DNA of 64,000 bases from Streptomyces sp. NRRL S-244 (GTDB taxonomy: Bacteria; Actinomycetota; Actinomycetes; Streptomycetales; Streptomycetaceae). The DNA is taken from contig NZ_JOCX01000004.1 of assembly GCF_000717915.1 (NCBI RefSeq), forward strand, positions 248,001 to 312,000, given 5' to 3'. Of the stretch, positions 54,762 to 63,198 are shown piece after piece. A program made the translations under genes and the position numbers. The first letter of the stretch is position 1. Each line of letters opens with the position of its first letter. The notes under the pieces are model-generated. The model was given only the letters and a program-made list of their open reading frames with translations, did no database searches and was not told the origin of the DNA.

Positions 54762-55694
54762 CTACTTCCCGATGAGCTCGGAGACCTTCACGAAGCGGTA
54801 GCCGCGCCCCCGCAGCCCCGGGACGATCTTCCGGATCGCCTCCTCGGTGACGGGGGCCGCGCTGCGCGTGCAGTGCATGACCACCACCGAGCCGGGCTTC
54901 ACCCCGGCGAGGACCTGCTCGGCCACCGCGTCCGGGTCCTTGGCGAAGGCGTCCCCGCTGACCACGTCCCACTGGACGGCCGTGACCTTGGCCGTGGAGA
55001 CGGCCCGCAGCGCCTGGTCGTCGTAGCAGCCGCCGGGGAAGCGGAAGTACGGGACCGTGTTGACCGCGCCGGCCGTACGGAAGGCGGCGAAGGCCCGGTC
55101 CACATCGGCCCGGGCGGCGGCCGCGTCGAGCGCGGGGAGCCCGTAGCAGGGCGACGTGAAGGCGTGGTGGCTGTACGAGTGGTTCGCGATCTCGAAGTTC
55201 GGGTCGGTGCCGATGGCCTTGGCCTGGTCCGGGTACTCCTCGGCCCAGCGGCCGGTCATGAAGATCGTCGAGGGCACCTTGAGCGTGCGCAGGGTCGCGA
55301 TGAGCTGGGGGTTGTCGAAGTGCTCCCCGCCCGCGGCGCGCGGCCCCTGGTCGGAGGTCATGTCGGCGTCGAAGGTCAGCGCGACGGTCTTGTCGGTTTG
55401 CTGCTTCGCCCGCTCGAAGACCGGGGTCAGGCCGTTCGGGCCGGGTGCCAGGGTCGGGGCCTTGGCGGGCGGCGGGGCGGCGGCCGGGGAGGAGCCGGCC
55501 GCCTGCGGCGTGCCGGCCGAGGCACCGGAGGACGGCGGGGCGGAGGCCCCGGGGGTGCCCATACGGGCGGCCTGGTTGCCGGAACCGGAGCCGGATGCGG
55601 AGGTGCCGCCGCCGCCTCCGCATCCGGCGAGGGCGGTGCAGAGAGCGGCACTGAGGGCGGCCGCGACCGCCACATTGCGCACAGAAAGGGTCAC
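54762..55694 (-). CDS. Polysaccharide deacetylase lipoprotein (NodB/CE4)
   Basis: A 310-residue protein from GTG 55694. Lipobox ALAGC gives lipidation at Cys25 and is followed by a Gly/Ser/Pro-rich linker. The CE4 domain (~105-305) shows ALTFDADMTSDQG (motif 1), HSYSHHAF (metal His pair), YFRFPGGCYDD and VVMHCT. It removes acetyl groups from a cell-wall or extracellular glycan. An ATG at 55715 would add seven residues before a good signal peptide; TATATT upstream of the GTG fits a leaderless start. Confidence 0.85.
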   Translation of the reverse strand: MTLSVRNVAVAAALSAALCTALAGCGGGGGTSASGSGSGNQAARMGTPGASAPPSSGASAGTPQAAGSSPAAAPPPAKAPTLAPGPNGLTPVFERAKQQTDKTVALTFDADMTSDQGPRAAGGEHFDNPQLIATLRTLKVPSTIFMTGRWAEEYPDQAKAIGTDPNFEIANHSYSHHAFTSPCYGLPALDAAAARADVDRAFAAFRTAGAVNTVPYFRFPGGCYDDQALRAVSTAKVTAVQWDVVSGDAFAKDPDAVAEQVLAGVKPGSVVVMHCTRSAAPVTEEAIRKIVPGLRGRGYRFVKVSELIGK

Positions 55695-55778
55695 GGACGC
55701 AAAATATATGACCATCTGCCAAGCGGACCGCAGCGGCGCCGGGGCGGGCATACGAATCGCCCGCCCGTGTGACGGGCA

Positions 55779-56669
55779 TCAGGTCCGCAGCAGCCGGGCG
55801 CGGCTCTCCTCCACGTCGAAACCGGCCGCGGGGTAGCGCGGATCCAGCTCCTCCAGATGCTCCAGCAGCAGCTTGCTGATCGCCCAGTTGCGGTACCACT
55901 TCCGGTCCGCGGGGACGACGTACCAGGGCGCGGCGTCGATGGAGCAGCGCTCCAGGGCCAGCTCGTACGCGTGCCGGTACTCGGGCCACAGGGCGCGCTC
56001 GTCGATGTCGCCCGAGTTGAACTTCCAGTGCTTGTCGGGGTTGTCGAGCCGCGCCAGCAGCCGCTCGCGCTGCCCCTCGTAGCTGATGTGGAGGAAGACC
56101 TTCACCAGGGTGACGTCGTCGTCCGCGAGGGACTGCTCGAAGCGGTTGATCTGGGCGTAGCGGCGGTTCAGCTGACTGCGCGACACCAGCTCGCGGACGC
56201 GGGCGATGAGGACGTCCTCGTAGTGCGAGCGGTCGAAGATGCCGATCTCGCCCGGCACGGGGAGGGCCCTCCTGACGCGCCAGAGGAAGGGGTGCTCCAG
56301 CTCCTCCTGCGTGGGGGCCTTGAACGACCGGATCCGGCAGCCGGAGGGGTTGAACAGGCCGATCACGTGCTTCACCGTGCCGCCCTTGCCGCTGGTGTCC
56401 ATGCCCTGGAGGACGAGCAGGACGCGGCGGCGGTCGCCGGCGGTGCTGGCCGCGTACAGCCGTTCCTGGAGGGAGGCGAGCGGCGCGGCCAGCCGTGCGG
56501 TGGCGGCGATGCCGGCGGCCTTGCCGGCCGGGCCGCCGGGGGTCGCGGCGGGGTCGAAGGCGTCGAGGTCGAGGCGCTCACCGGCGGGGGCGCGCAGCAG
56601 CGGGCGCAGGGGGACGTCCTTCTTCTTGTCGTTCTTGTTCTTCCCGCTCTCCTTGGCCACTGCCGCCAC
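55779..56669 (-). CDS. ppk2: Polyphosphate kinase 2 family protein
   Basis: A 296-residue protein. A charged, Lys-rich N-terminus leads to the PPK2 domain with Walker A QGMDTSGKGGTVKH (~88-101), FNPSGCRIRSFKAPTQEELE, Walker B GIFDRSHYEDVL and the lid DRKWYRNW. It transfers phosphate between polyphosphate and nucleoside mono- or diphosphates. The start is GTG 56669 or GTG 56660. Confidence 0.88.
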   Translation of the reverse strand: MAAVAKESGKNKNDKKKDVPLRPLLRAPAGERLDLDAFDPAATPGGPAGKAAGIAATARLAAPLASLQERLYAASTAGDRRRVLLVLQGMDTSGKGGTVKHVIGLFNPSGCRIRSFKAPTQEELEHPFLWRVRRALPVPGEIGIFDRSHYEDVLIARVRELVSRSQLNRRYAQINRFEQSLADDDVTLVKVFLHISYEGQRERLLARLDNPDKHWKFNSGDIDERALWPEYRHAYELALERCSIDAAPWYVVPADRKWYRNWAISKLLLEHLEELDPRYPAAGFDVEESRARLLRT

Positions 56670-56741
56670 CTACCCCGATCCGGTCGATTCCCTCCGATCC
56701 TCCATCACATCCGACGGGGTCGCGAGGGCACGGCCGCCGGG

Positions 56742-58082
56742 TCAGTGCCAGGGGCCCGTCACGGCGAAGGTGGTCCCCGGGGTGTAGGCGTTGACGTACA
56801 TCGTCCGCCCGTCGGGGGAGAAGGTGACCCCGGCGAACTCGCCCCACTCCGGGGCCCCGGGCCGGCCGATGTCGTCGGCGTTGCGGGCCATCGGGTAGAC
56901 CCCGCCGCCCGGCGTGACGCCGAAGACGTACTGGGCCCCTCCGCCGTCCTCGCACACCATCAGGCCGCCGTCCGGGGCCAGGCAGATGTTGTCGGGGGAG
57001 TCCCCGGGCAGCCGGATGTCGGTGGCCGGGCCGAAGAGCACGTCCAGGCGGATCGTGGAGCGCCGAGGGTCGTGGAACCAGACCTGGCCGTGGTGGTCGG
57101 CGGGCGCGCCTTCGAGGCGGCGGGCGTAGCTGGAGACGAAGTGGACGCCGCCGTCGCCCCAGTAGCAGCCCTCCAGCTTCTGCGCGTGGGTGATCCCGCC
57201 CGGCCCGAAGTCCTGGAACCGGATGGGGGTGCCGTTCGCCGTGGGGTCCGGTACGGGGACCCACTCGACCGTGAACTCGGCGCCGGGCTCGTCCACGACG
57301 GAGAGGTCGGGCAGTCCCGGGACGCGCAGGGCGTGGAGGGCGCCCCCGGCGCGCAGGGAGCCGGGGCCGGCGAGGGGCCGCGCGGGCAGGAACCGGTAGA
57401 AGAGCCCGAACGGCTCGATGAAGGCGTCCTCGGTCTCGTAGACGGTCCCGCGGTACGGGTCGACGGCGACGGCCTCGTGCGCGAAGCGGCCCATCGCGGT
57501 GAGCGGGACGGCGCCGGAGCGGTGCGGGTCGGCGGGGTCGACCTCGAAGACGTAGCCGTGGTCCTTGGTGTAACCGGAGGTCCCGGCCGGGTCCTCGGTC
57601 TCCTCGCAGCTGAGCCAGGTGTTCCAGGGGGTGCGGCCGCCGGCGCAGTTGACGGCGGTTCCGGCGAGGGCGACGCGCTCGGACGTGACGCCGCCGCCGG
57701 GGTCGAGGTCGAGGAGGGTGCAGCCGCCGAGGGCGTGGGGGTCGTACGTGAGGCCGTCGACGGCGGGGACGCGGAGGGCGGCGGTGGTGCGGTTCTCGTG
57801 GTTGCGGACGAGACGGACACGGCCGGAGCCCGCGTCGAAGGCGGCCATGCCGTCGCAGTTGGCCGGTACGGGGCCTTCGCCGGAGCGGAGGGGGTCGCCG
57901 GCGCGGGAGAGCACGCGGTAGCGGAAGCCGGCGGGGAGGTCGAGGAGCCCCCGGGGGTCGGGGAGCAGCGGGCCGTACCCCCGGCGGGACGGCGGGAGGG
58001 CGCGGGAGCTGCCGGCGAAGAGGGAGCCGAGGGTTCCGCTGAAGGCGATGGTGGCGAGCAGGGTGCGGCGGGTGACGGACAT
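56742..58082 (-). CDS. PhoX-family Tat-exported phosphatase-like protein (DUF839)
   Basis: A 446-residue protein with Tat signal (MSVTRRTLLATIAFSGTLGS). The mature propeller has PhoX motifs: VRNHENR, AVNCAGGRTPWNTWLSCEET, GRFAHEAVAVDP, YETEDAF, DNICLAPDGGLMVCED. The Glu, Asn and Cys in these segments are the Ca2+/Fe3+ ligands of PhoX alkaline phosphatases. It may scavenge phosphate outside the cell. Confidence 0.85.
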   Translation of the reverse strand: MSVTRRTLLATIAFSGTLGSLFAGSSRALPPSRRGYGPLLPDPRGLLDLPAGFRYRVLSRAGDPLRSGEGPVPANCDGMAAFDAGSGRVRLVRNHENRTTAALRVPAVDGLTYDPHALGGCTLLDLDPGGGVTSERVALAGTAVNCAGGRTPWNTWLSCEETEDPAGTSGYTKDHGYVFEVDPADPHRSGAVPLTAMGRFAHEAVAVDPYRGTVYETEDAFIEPFGLFYRFLPARPLAGPGSLRAGGALHALRVPGLPDLSVVDEPGAEFTVEWVPVPDPTANGTPIRFQDFGPGGITHAQKLEGCYWGDGGVHFVSSYARRLEGAPADHHGQVWFHDPRRSTIRLDVLFGPATDIRLPGDSPDNICLAPDGGLMVCEDGGGAQYVFGVTPGGGVYPMARNADDIGRPGAPEWGEFAGVTFSPDGRTMYVNAYTPGTTFAVTGPWH

Positions 58083-58170
58083 CGGCGGCTCCCGGGGCGA
58101 GGGGGGTGACGGGCCCGTGTTACCACGTGCCCCGGCCCCCCTCCCCCGGACGCGCCGAGCCCGGGAACCG

Positions 58171-58596
58171 TTAGATCAGCTCCGCGCTCAGGGTGATCGT
58201 CGTGCCCGTCAGGGCCTGGCTGACCGGGCAGTTCTTCTTCGCGTCCTCGGCCGCGGCGGCGAAGCCCTCCGCGTCCAGGCCGGGGACCTCGGCGCGGACC
58301 GTCAGGTGGATGCCCGTGATGCCCTCGCCGGGCTGGAAAGTCACGTCCGCCTTGGTCTCCACCCGGGTGGGCGGGGTGCCGGCGCCGTCGAGGCCGTGCG
58401 AGAGGGCCATCGAGTAGCAGCTGGAGTGCGCGGCGGCGATGAGCTCTTCCGGGCTGGTCTTGCCGTTCGCGGCCTCGGCGCGCGAGGGCCAGGAGACGTC
58501 GAACGAACCCCGACCCGAGGAGTCGAGGGTGACGACGCCGGAACCCTTGAGCAGGTTGCCTTCCCAGTTGGTGTGCGCGGTACGCGTGGTGGCCAT
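58171..58596 (-). CDS. OsmC/Ohr-family peroxidase
   Basis: A 141-residue protein with the two redox cysteines Cys60 (AAAHSSCYSMAL) and Cys123 (KNCPVSQAL). It reduces organic peroxides with a thiol donor. Length and motifs fit the OsmC subgroup. A GGAG-type site precedes ATG 58596. Confidence 0.92.
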   Translation of the reverse strand: MATTRTAHTNWEGNLLKGSGVVTLDSSGRGSFDVSWPSRAEAANGKTSPEELIAAAHSSCYSMALSHGLDGAGTPPTRVETKADVTFQPGEGITGIHLTVRAEVPGLDAEGFAAAAEDAKKNCPVSQALTGTTITLSAELI

Positions 58597-58668
58597 CGTG
58601 GATCCCTTCGGAGGAAGTGGGGAACTGCCGGACCGTCCCGGTGATGGGTCGGGCCGGCGTCCCCAAAC

Positions 58669-59781
58669 CTACTGGGACACCAGGGGTTTCGCGTCGCGTG
58701 CCAGTGCGGTGAGCCTCGAGATGGCCCGGAAGTACTTCTTGCGGTAGCCGCCGTTCAGCATTTCTTCACTGAACAGGCGGTCGAAGGGGACTCCGGACGC
58801 CAGGACCGGTATCTCCCGGTCGTACAGCCGGTCCGCCAGGACCACGAGCCGCAGCGCCGTCGACTGGTCCGGGACCGGGCCGACGTCGGTCAGGCAGACC
58901 GCCGCTATGCCGTCCGTGAGGGCGCCGTACCGGCTGGGGTGGACCCGGGCCAGGTGCTCCAGCAGCCCAGGGAAGTCGTCCAGGCTCGCGCCCTCGGTCG
59001 CGTACGCGGCCTTCGTCACCTGCTCGTCCGAGAACGGCGCCGGCGCCTCCGGCAGGCCGCGGTGGCGGTAGTCCTGGCCGTCGATGCGCAGCGGGCGGAA
59101 GTGCGCCGAGAGCCCCTGGATCTCGCGCAGGAAGTCCGCGGCGGCGAACCGGCCCTCGCCGAGCTTGCCGGGCAGGGTGTTGGAAGTGGCGGCCAGCGCC
59201 ACGCCCTGCTCGACGAGCCGGCTCAGCAGCGAGGAGACGAGGACGGTGTCGCCCGGGTCGTCCAGTTCGAACTCGTCGATGCACAGGAGGCGGTGGCCGC
59301 CCAGGGTCTGGACCGTCTGCTGGAAGCCGAGCGCGCCGACCAGGTTGGTCAGCTCCACGAAGGTGCCGAAGGCCTTGAGCGCGGGCTCGGCCGGGGTGGC
59401 GTGCCAGAGGGAGGCCAGCAGGTGCGTCTTGCCGACGCCGTAGCCGCCGTCGAGGTAGACCCCGCGCGGGGCGGTGGACACCGGGGCCTTCTTCGCGAAC
59501 CAGCGGCGCTTGCCGCCGCCGCTCGCATGGGATCCGCCCAGCCCGGCGGCGAAGCCGCTGAGCACGGTGACGGCCTCGGACTGGCTCGGCTGACCGGGGT
59601 CCGGGTCGTACGTGTCGAAGCGCACCGAGTCGAATCGCGGCGGCGGCACCATCTCGGCCACCAGCCGCTCGGCGGGCACCCGCGGCTCGCGAGCGCACAG
59701 GGCCTGCGGGCCGGCGTCGGCCGGGTCGGCTATCGGGGGTCGCCCGTAGGTGGATCCGGAGGTGGAGAGTGATGTTGACAC
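58669..59781 (-). CDS. zapE: Cell division protein ZapE-like AFG1 ATPase
   Basis: A 370-residue AAA+ ATPase. It has Walker A DGGYGVGKTHLLAS (113-120), Walker B LLCIDEFELDD, sensor 1 ATSN and the C-terminal FDRLFSEEMLNGGYRKKYFR. AFG1/ZapE proteins act at division sites or in protein quality control. GTG 59781 is preceded by TAGAGT 8 nt upstream, a leaderless pattern. The 36-bp gap to the divergent reductase gene contains both promoters. Confidence 0.87.
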   Translation of the reverse strand: MSTSLSTSGSTYGRPPIADPADAGPQALCAREPRVPAERLVAEMVPPPRFDSVRFDTYDPDPGQPSQSEAVTVLSGFAAGLGGSHASGGGKRRWFAKKAPVSTAPRGVYLDGGYGVGKTHLLASLWHATPAEPALKAFGTFVELTNLVGALGFQQTVQTLGGHRLLCIDEFELDDPGDTVLVSSLLSRLVEQGVALAATSNTLPGKLGEGRFAAADFLREIQGLSAHFRPLRIDGQDYRHRGLPEAPAPFSDEQVTKAAYATEGASLDDFPGLLEHLARVHPSRYGALTDGIAAVCLTDVGPVPDQSTALRLVVLADRLYDREIPVLASGVPFDRLFSEEMLNGGYRKKYFRAISRLTALARDAKPLVSQ

Positions 59782-59817
59782 AGCTCTTAACTCTACGGGG
59801 CGTGGCACACTGCACCG

Positions 59818-60612
59818 ATGCGACGCCTGTTCCCTGTGACCGATCAGACATCGGCCGACCAGACATCGGCCCCCGCGGACCGCACTGACCGCGAGTGGTC
59901 GCTGGACGAGCTGGCGGAGGCGTACGCGTACCCCGCGCTCGGCCCGCAGGGCCACTGGCTGCGCGCCAACATGGTCTCCACCCTGGACGGCGCGGCCCAG
60001 CACGACGGGCGCTCGCAGCCGATCTCCAGCGAGACCGACATGCGGATCTTCGGCACCCTGCGGGCGCTGGCCGACGTGGTGGTCGTCGGCGCCGAAACGG
60101 TTCGCCAGGAGGGGTACCGGCCGGCCCGCGCCCGGGAGGCCTTCGCGGCCCGGCGTGCGGCCGCCGGGCAGGGCCCCGCGCCCGCCATCGCGGTGGTCAC
60201 GGCCGGCCTGGACCTGGACTTCTCCCTGCCGCTGTTCACCTCCCCCCTCGTGCCGACCCTCGTGGTGACCGGCGCGGCCGCACCCGCCGATCGGGTGGCG
60301 GCGGCCGCCGCGGCCGGGGCCGAGGTCGTACTGGCGGGCGACGGAGCGACCGTGGATCCGGCCCGGATCGTGACGGAGCTCGCGGCCCGGGGGCTGCGCC
60401 GCCAGCTCACCGAGGGCGGGCCCCGGCTGCTGGGGCAGTTCGTGGCCGCCGACGCGCTGGACGAGCTGTGCCTGACGATCTCGCCGATGCTGGCCGCGGG
60501 CGGGGCCCAGCGCATCTCCGGAGGGCCCCCCGTGGCCGTGCCGCACCGCCTGGCGCCCGCCTCCCTACTGGAAGAGGCCGGGTTCCTCTACACGAGCTAC
60601 CGTCGGATCTGA
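59818..60612 (+). CDS. Pyrimidine reductase / RibD C-terminal (dihydrofolate reductase-like) protein
   Basis: A 264-residue protein with a RibD-C fold (~48-260): RANMVSTLDGAAQHDGRSQP, DVVVVGAETVRQEGYRP, LTEGGPRLLGQFVAADALDE and ISPMLAAGG. It lacks the deaminase half of RibD, so it could reduce the riboflavin precursor or act in another pathway; many Streptomyces carry several such stand-alone copies. ATG 59818. Confidence 0.85.
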   Translation: MRRLFPVTDQTSADQTSAPADRTDREWSLDELAEAYAYPALGPQGHWLRANMVSTLDGAAQHDGRSQPISSETDMRIFGTLRALADVVVVGAETVRQEGYRPARAREAFAARRAAAGQGPAPAIAVVTAGLDLDFSLPLFTSPLVPTLVVTGAAAPADRVAAAAAAGAEVVLAGDGATVDPARIVTELAARGLRRQLTEGGPRLLGQFVAADALDELCLTISPMLAAGGAQRISGGPPVAVPHRLAPASLLEEAGFLYTSYRRI

Positions 60613-60682
60613 CAAGGGGCGGAATTTGTTGTTCCGCTTAGCTTCCGGTGGGCACATACCTGGGCAGATATGTCCACGCAGG

Positions 60683-60737
60683 GCCCCGTGTGAGAGCGGG
60701 GCAGGATGGTTTCCGCAGGGGCCGGCCGACCGGCCCC
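60683..60737 (+). promoter_or_regulatory. Two hairpins in the leader of the USP-like gene
   Basis: GCCCCG...CGGGGC (60683-60702) and GGGGCCGG-CCGA-CCGGCCCC (60718-60737) lie in the 148-bp gap. The second ends 7 nt before the AAGGAG ribosome site of the next gene, where it could influence translation or end upstream transcripts. Confidence 0.35.
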
Positions 60738-60760
60738 GGCCCATGAAGGAGAGGGCGTCC

Positions 60761-61228
60761 GTGTTCACGAGCGTATTGATGATCGAGCAGCCGCTGACCA
60801 GCGTCGACGTGGACTTCGTCACCAGCCTCCACGGGGACGACCCGGTCTCCTTCCTCGTCCTCATGCAGCCCCGGGGCGACCAGGACCGGCTGCTGCGCGC
60901 CATCGACGACGTGGCACTCGGCGAGCTCCCCGAGGCGCTCCACGAGGCCGACGTACCCGAGGGCAGGGCTGCCCGCGGCCCGGCCGACCAGGCCCTCGTC
61001 CTCTCCCTGGAGGCCCTGCGCAAGAAGGGCGCCAAGGCCAGCGGGGAGATCATCGAGGACCACCCGCTCGACAAACTCAAGGCCGTCGTGGAGGAGTCGA
61101 ACGCCGACGAGGTGATCGTCCTGACCGCCCCGCACTTCGTCGAGGAGTTCTTCCACCGGGACTGGGCCTCCCGCGCGCGCCACAAGGTCGGGGTTCCGGT
61201 GCTCAAGCTCTTCGCCCACAACGAATAG
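60761..61228 (+). CDS. Universal-stress-protein-like small protein
   Basis: A 155-residue protein with an alpha/beta Rossmann-like pattern: FTSVLMIEQPLTSVDVDFVT, a Lys/Glu-rich helix (LDKLKAVVEESNADEVIVLT) and KVGVPVLKLF. The final strand-loop-strand recalls USP domains. Databases often label the family as indole-3-glycerol phosphate synthase, but no TIM barrel is present, so that name is unlikely. GTG 60761 has AAGGAG 10 nt upstream. Confidence 0.7.
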   Translation: MFTSVLMIEQPLTSVDVDFVTSLHGDDPVSFLVLMQPRGDQDRLLRAIDDVALGELPEALHEADVPEGRAARGPADQALVLSLEALRKKGAKASGEIIEDHPLDKLKAVVEESNADEVIVLTAPHFVEEFFHRDWASRARHKVGVPVLKLFAHNE

Positions 61229-61344
61229 GCTGGCGTCCGACACACGCGCCGGGGCGACGGCGGACGACGGTCCGCACCGCCCGCACCCCCGACGCGACCG
61301 ACCCGTACCGCTCCGTACCGACCCGCACCCTGGGGAGATCCCGT

Positions 61345-62742
61345 ATGACGCCGCCCGGCCTGCCGAACGCCATGGAACGCCCGCACTTCATCGGCATCGG
61401 CGGCGCCGGCATGTCCGGCATCGCGAAGATCCTCGCCCAGCGCGGCGCGCAGGTCGCCGGCAGCGACGCCAAGGACTCCGAGACCGCCCAGGCGCTGCGC
61501 GCCCACGGCGCCACGGTCCACATCGGGCACGCGGCCGAGCACCTGGCCTCCGACGCCACCTGCGTCGTCGTCTCCAGCGCCATCCGCGCCGACAACCCGG
61601 AGCTGGCGCGCGCCGCCGAGCTCGGCGTCCCCGTCGTGCACCGCTCCGACGCCCTGGCCGGCCTGATGGACGGCCTGCGGCCGATCGCGGTCGCCGGTAC
61701 GCACGGCAAGACCACCACCACCTCGATGCTGGCGGTGTCCCTGTCGGCCCTGGGCCTGGACCCCTCGTACGCCATCGGCGGGGACCTGGACGCACCCGGC
61801 TCCAACGCCCACCACGGCGAGGGCGATATCTTCGTGGCGGAGGCGGACGAGAGCGACCGCAGCTTCCACAAGTACACCCCGCAGGTCGCGATCATCCTCA
61901 ACGCGGAGCTCGACCACCACGCGAACTACGCGTCGATGGACGAGATCTACGAGTCCTTCGAGACCTTCGTCGGCAAGATCGTGCCCGGCGGCACCCTGGT
62001 CGTCGCCCACGGCCAGGAGGGCGCCGCCGAGATCGCCGCCCGGGTCCGCGGCACCGAGGACCTCAACCTCGTCACGTACGGCGAGGAGGAGGGCGCCGAC
62101 GTCCGGATCACGAAGATCACCCCGCGCGGTCTGACCAGCGAGGTCACCGTGGTCATCGACGGCCGGATGCTCACCTTCACCGTCTCCGTGCCCGGCCGCC
62201 ACTACGCGCACAACGCCGTCGCCGCGCTCGCCGCCGGCGTCGCCCTCGGCATCCCGGTGCACAACCTGGCCTCCGCCCTCGGCAAGTACACCGGAGTCAA
62301 GCGCCGCCTCCAGCTCAAGGGCGAGGCCTCGGGCGTGCAGGTCATCGACTCCTACGCGCACCACCCGACCGAGATGACCGCCGACCTGGAGGCCATCCGC
62401 GGCGCCGCCGGGGACTCCCGCATCCTGGTCGTCTTCCAGCCGCACCTCTTCTCCCGCACCCAGGAGCTGGGCAAGGAGATGGGCCAGGCCCTGGCCCTCG
62501 CCGACTCCGCCGTGGTCCTCGACATCTACCCGGCCCGCGAGGACCCGATCCCCGGCATCACCAGCGAGATCATCATCGCGGCCGCCCGCAGCGCCGGCGC
62601 CGACGTCACGGCCGAGCACGACAAGGCCGAGGTCGCCGACGTCATCGCGGGAATGGCGAAGCCCGGTGATTTCGTTCTCACCATGGGCGCGGGCGACGTC
62701 ACGGACCTCGGTCCGGCGATCCTCGCCCGCCTGACGGACTGA
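61345..62742 (+). CDS. murC: UDP-N-acetylmuramate-L-alanine ligase
   Basis: A 465-residue Mur ligase. It has a Rossmann N-terminal domain (HFIGIGGAGMSGIAKILAQ), ATP loop GTHGKTTTT (118-126), EADESDRSF, the central AELDHHANY and the C-terminal DSYAHHPTEM. It adds L-Ala to UDP-MurNAc in the cytoplasm as the first peptide step of peptidoglycan synthesis. Unlike in many bacteria it stands outside the dcw cluster. ATG 61345 follows GGGGAGATC. Confidence 0.97.
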   Translation: MTPPGLPNAMERPHFIGIGGAGMSGIAKILAQRGAQVAGSDAKDSETAQALRAHGATVHIGHAAEHLASDATCVVVSSAIRADNPELARAAELGVPVVHRSDALAGLMDGLRPIAVAGTHGKTTTTSMLAVSLSALGLDPSYAIGGDLDAPGSNAHHGEGDIFVAEADESDRSFHKYTPQVAIILNAELDHHANYASMDEIYESFETFVGKIVPGGTLVVAHGQEGAAEIAARVRGTEDLNLVTYGEEEGADVRITKITPRGLTSEVTVVIDGRMLTFTVSVPGRHYAHNAVAALAAGVALGIPVHNLASALGKYTGVKRRLQLKGEASGVQVIDSYAHHPTEMTADLEAIRGAAGDSRILVVFQPHLFSRTQELGKEMGQALALADSAVVLDIYPAREDPIPGITSEIIIAAARSAGADVTAEHDKAEVADVIAGMAKPGDFVLTMGAGDVTDLGPAILARLTD

Positions 62743-62763
62743 GAACGAGGGAGCGGGAGAGTC

Positions 62764-63171
62764 ATGTCGTACGAGGTCGAGAAGACGGACGAGCAGTGGC
62801 AGGCGGAGCTGACGCCGTCCGAGTACCAGGTGCTGCGCCTGGCCGGCACCGAGCCGGCCTTCCGCGGTGAGTACACCGACACCAAGACGGAGGGCGTCTA
62901 CTCCTGTCGCGCCTGCGGCTCCGAGCTCTTCCGCTCCACCGAGAAGTTCGAGTCGCACTGCGGCTGGCCGTCCTTCTACGACCCGAAGGACTCCGACGCC
63001 GTCGAGCTGAAGGCGGACGTCTCGCACGGGATGGTCCGCACCGAGGTCCTCTGCGCGAAGTGCGGCTCCCACCTCGGGCACGTGTTCGAGGGCGAGGGCT
63101 ATCCCACGCCCACCGACCAGCGCTACTGCATCAACTCCATCTCGCTGCGCCTGACCCCCGACGAGGGCTGA
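62764..63171 (+). CDS. msrB: Peptide-methionine (R)-S-oxide reductase MsrB
   Basis: A 135-residue enzyme that repairs R-methionine sulfoxide. Catalytic Cys122 lies in QRYCINS. The zinc site is Cys48/Cys51 and Cys97/Cys100. HCGWPSF forms the substrate pocket. It starts 21 nt after murC, so the two are probably co-transcribed. Confidence 0.96.
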   Translation: MSYEVEKTDEQWQAELTPSEYQVLRLAGTEPAFRGEYTDTKTEGVYSCRACGSELFRSTEKFESHCGWPSFYDPKDSDAVELKADVSHGMVRTEVLCAKCGSHLGHVFEGEGYPTPTDQRYCINSISLRLTPDEG

Positions 63172-63198
63172 CGCCGGCGGGGACCGCCCCGGTCCGGT

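Noticed and set aside
60761..61228. Indole-3-glycerol phosphate synthase
   Set aside because: This common database label does not fit: the protein is 155 residues and shows no TIM-barrel motifs.
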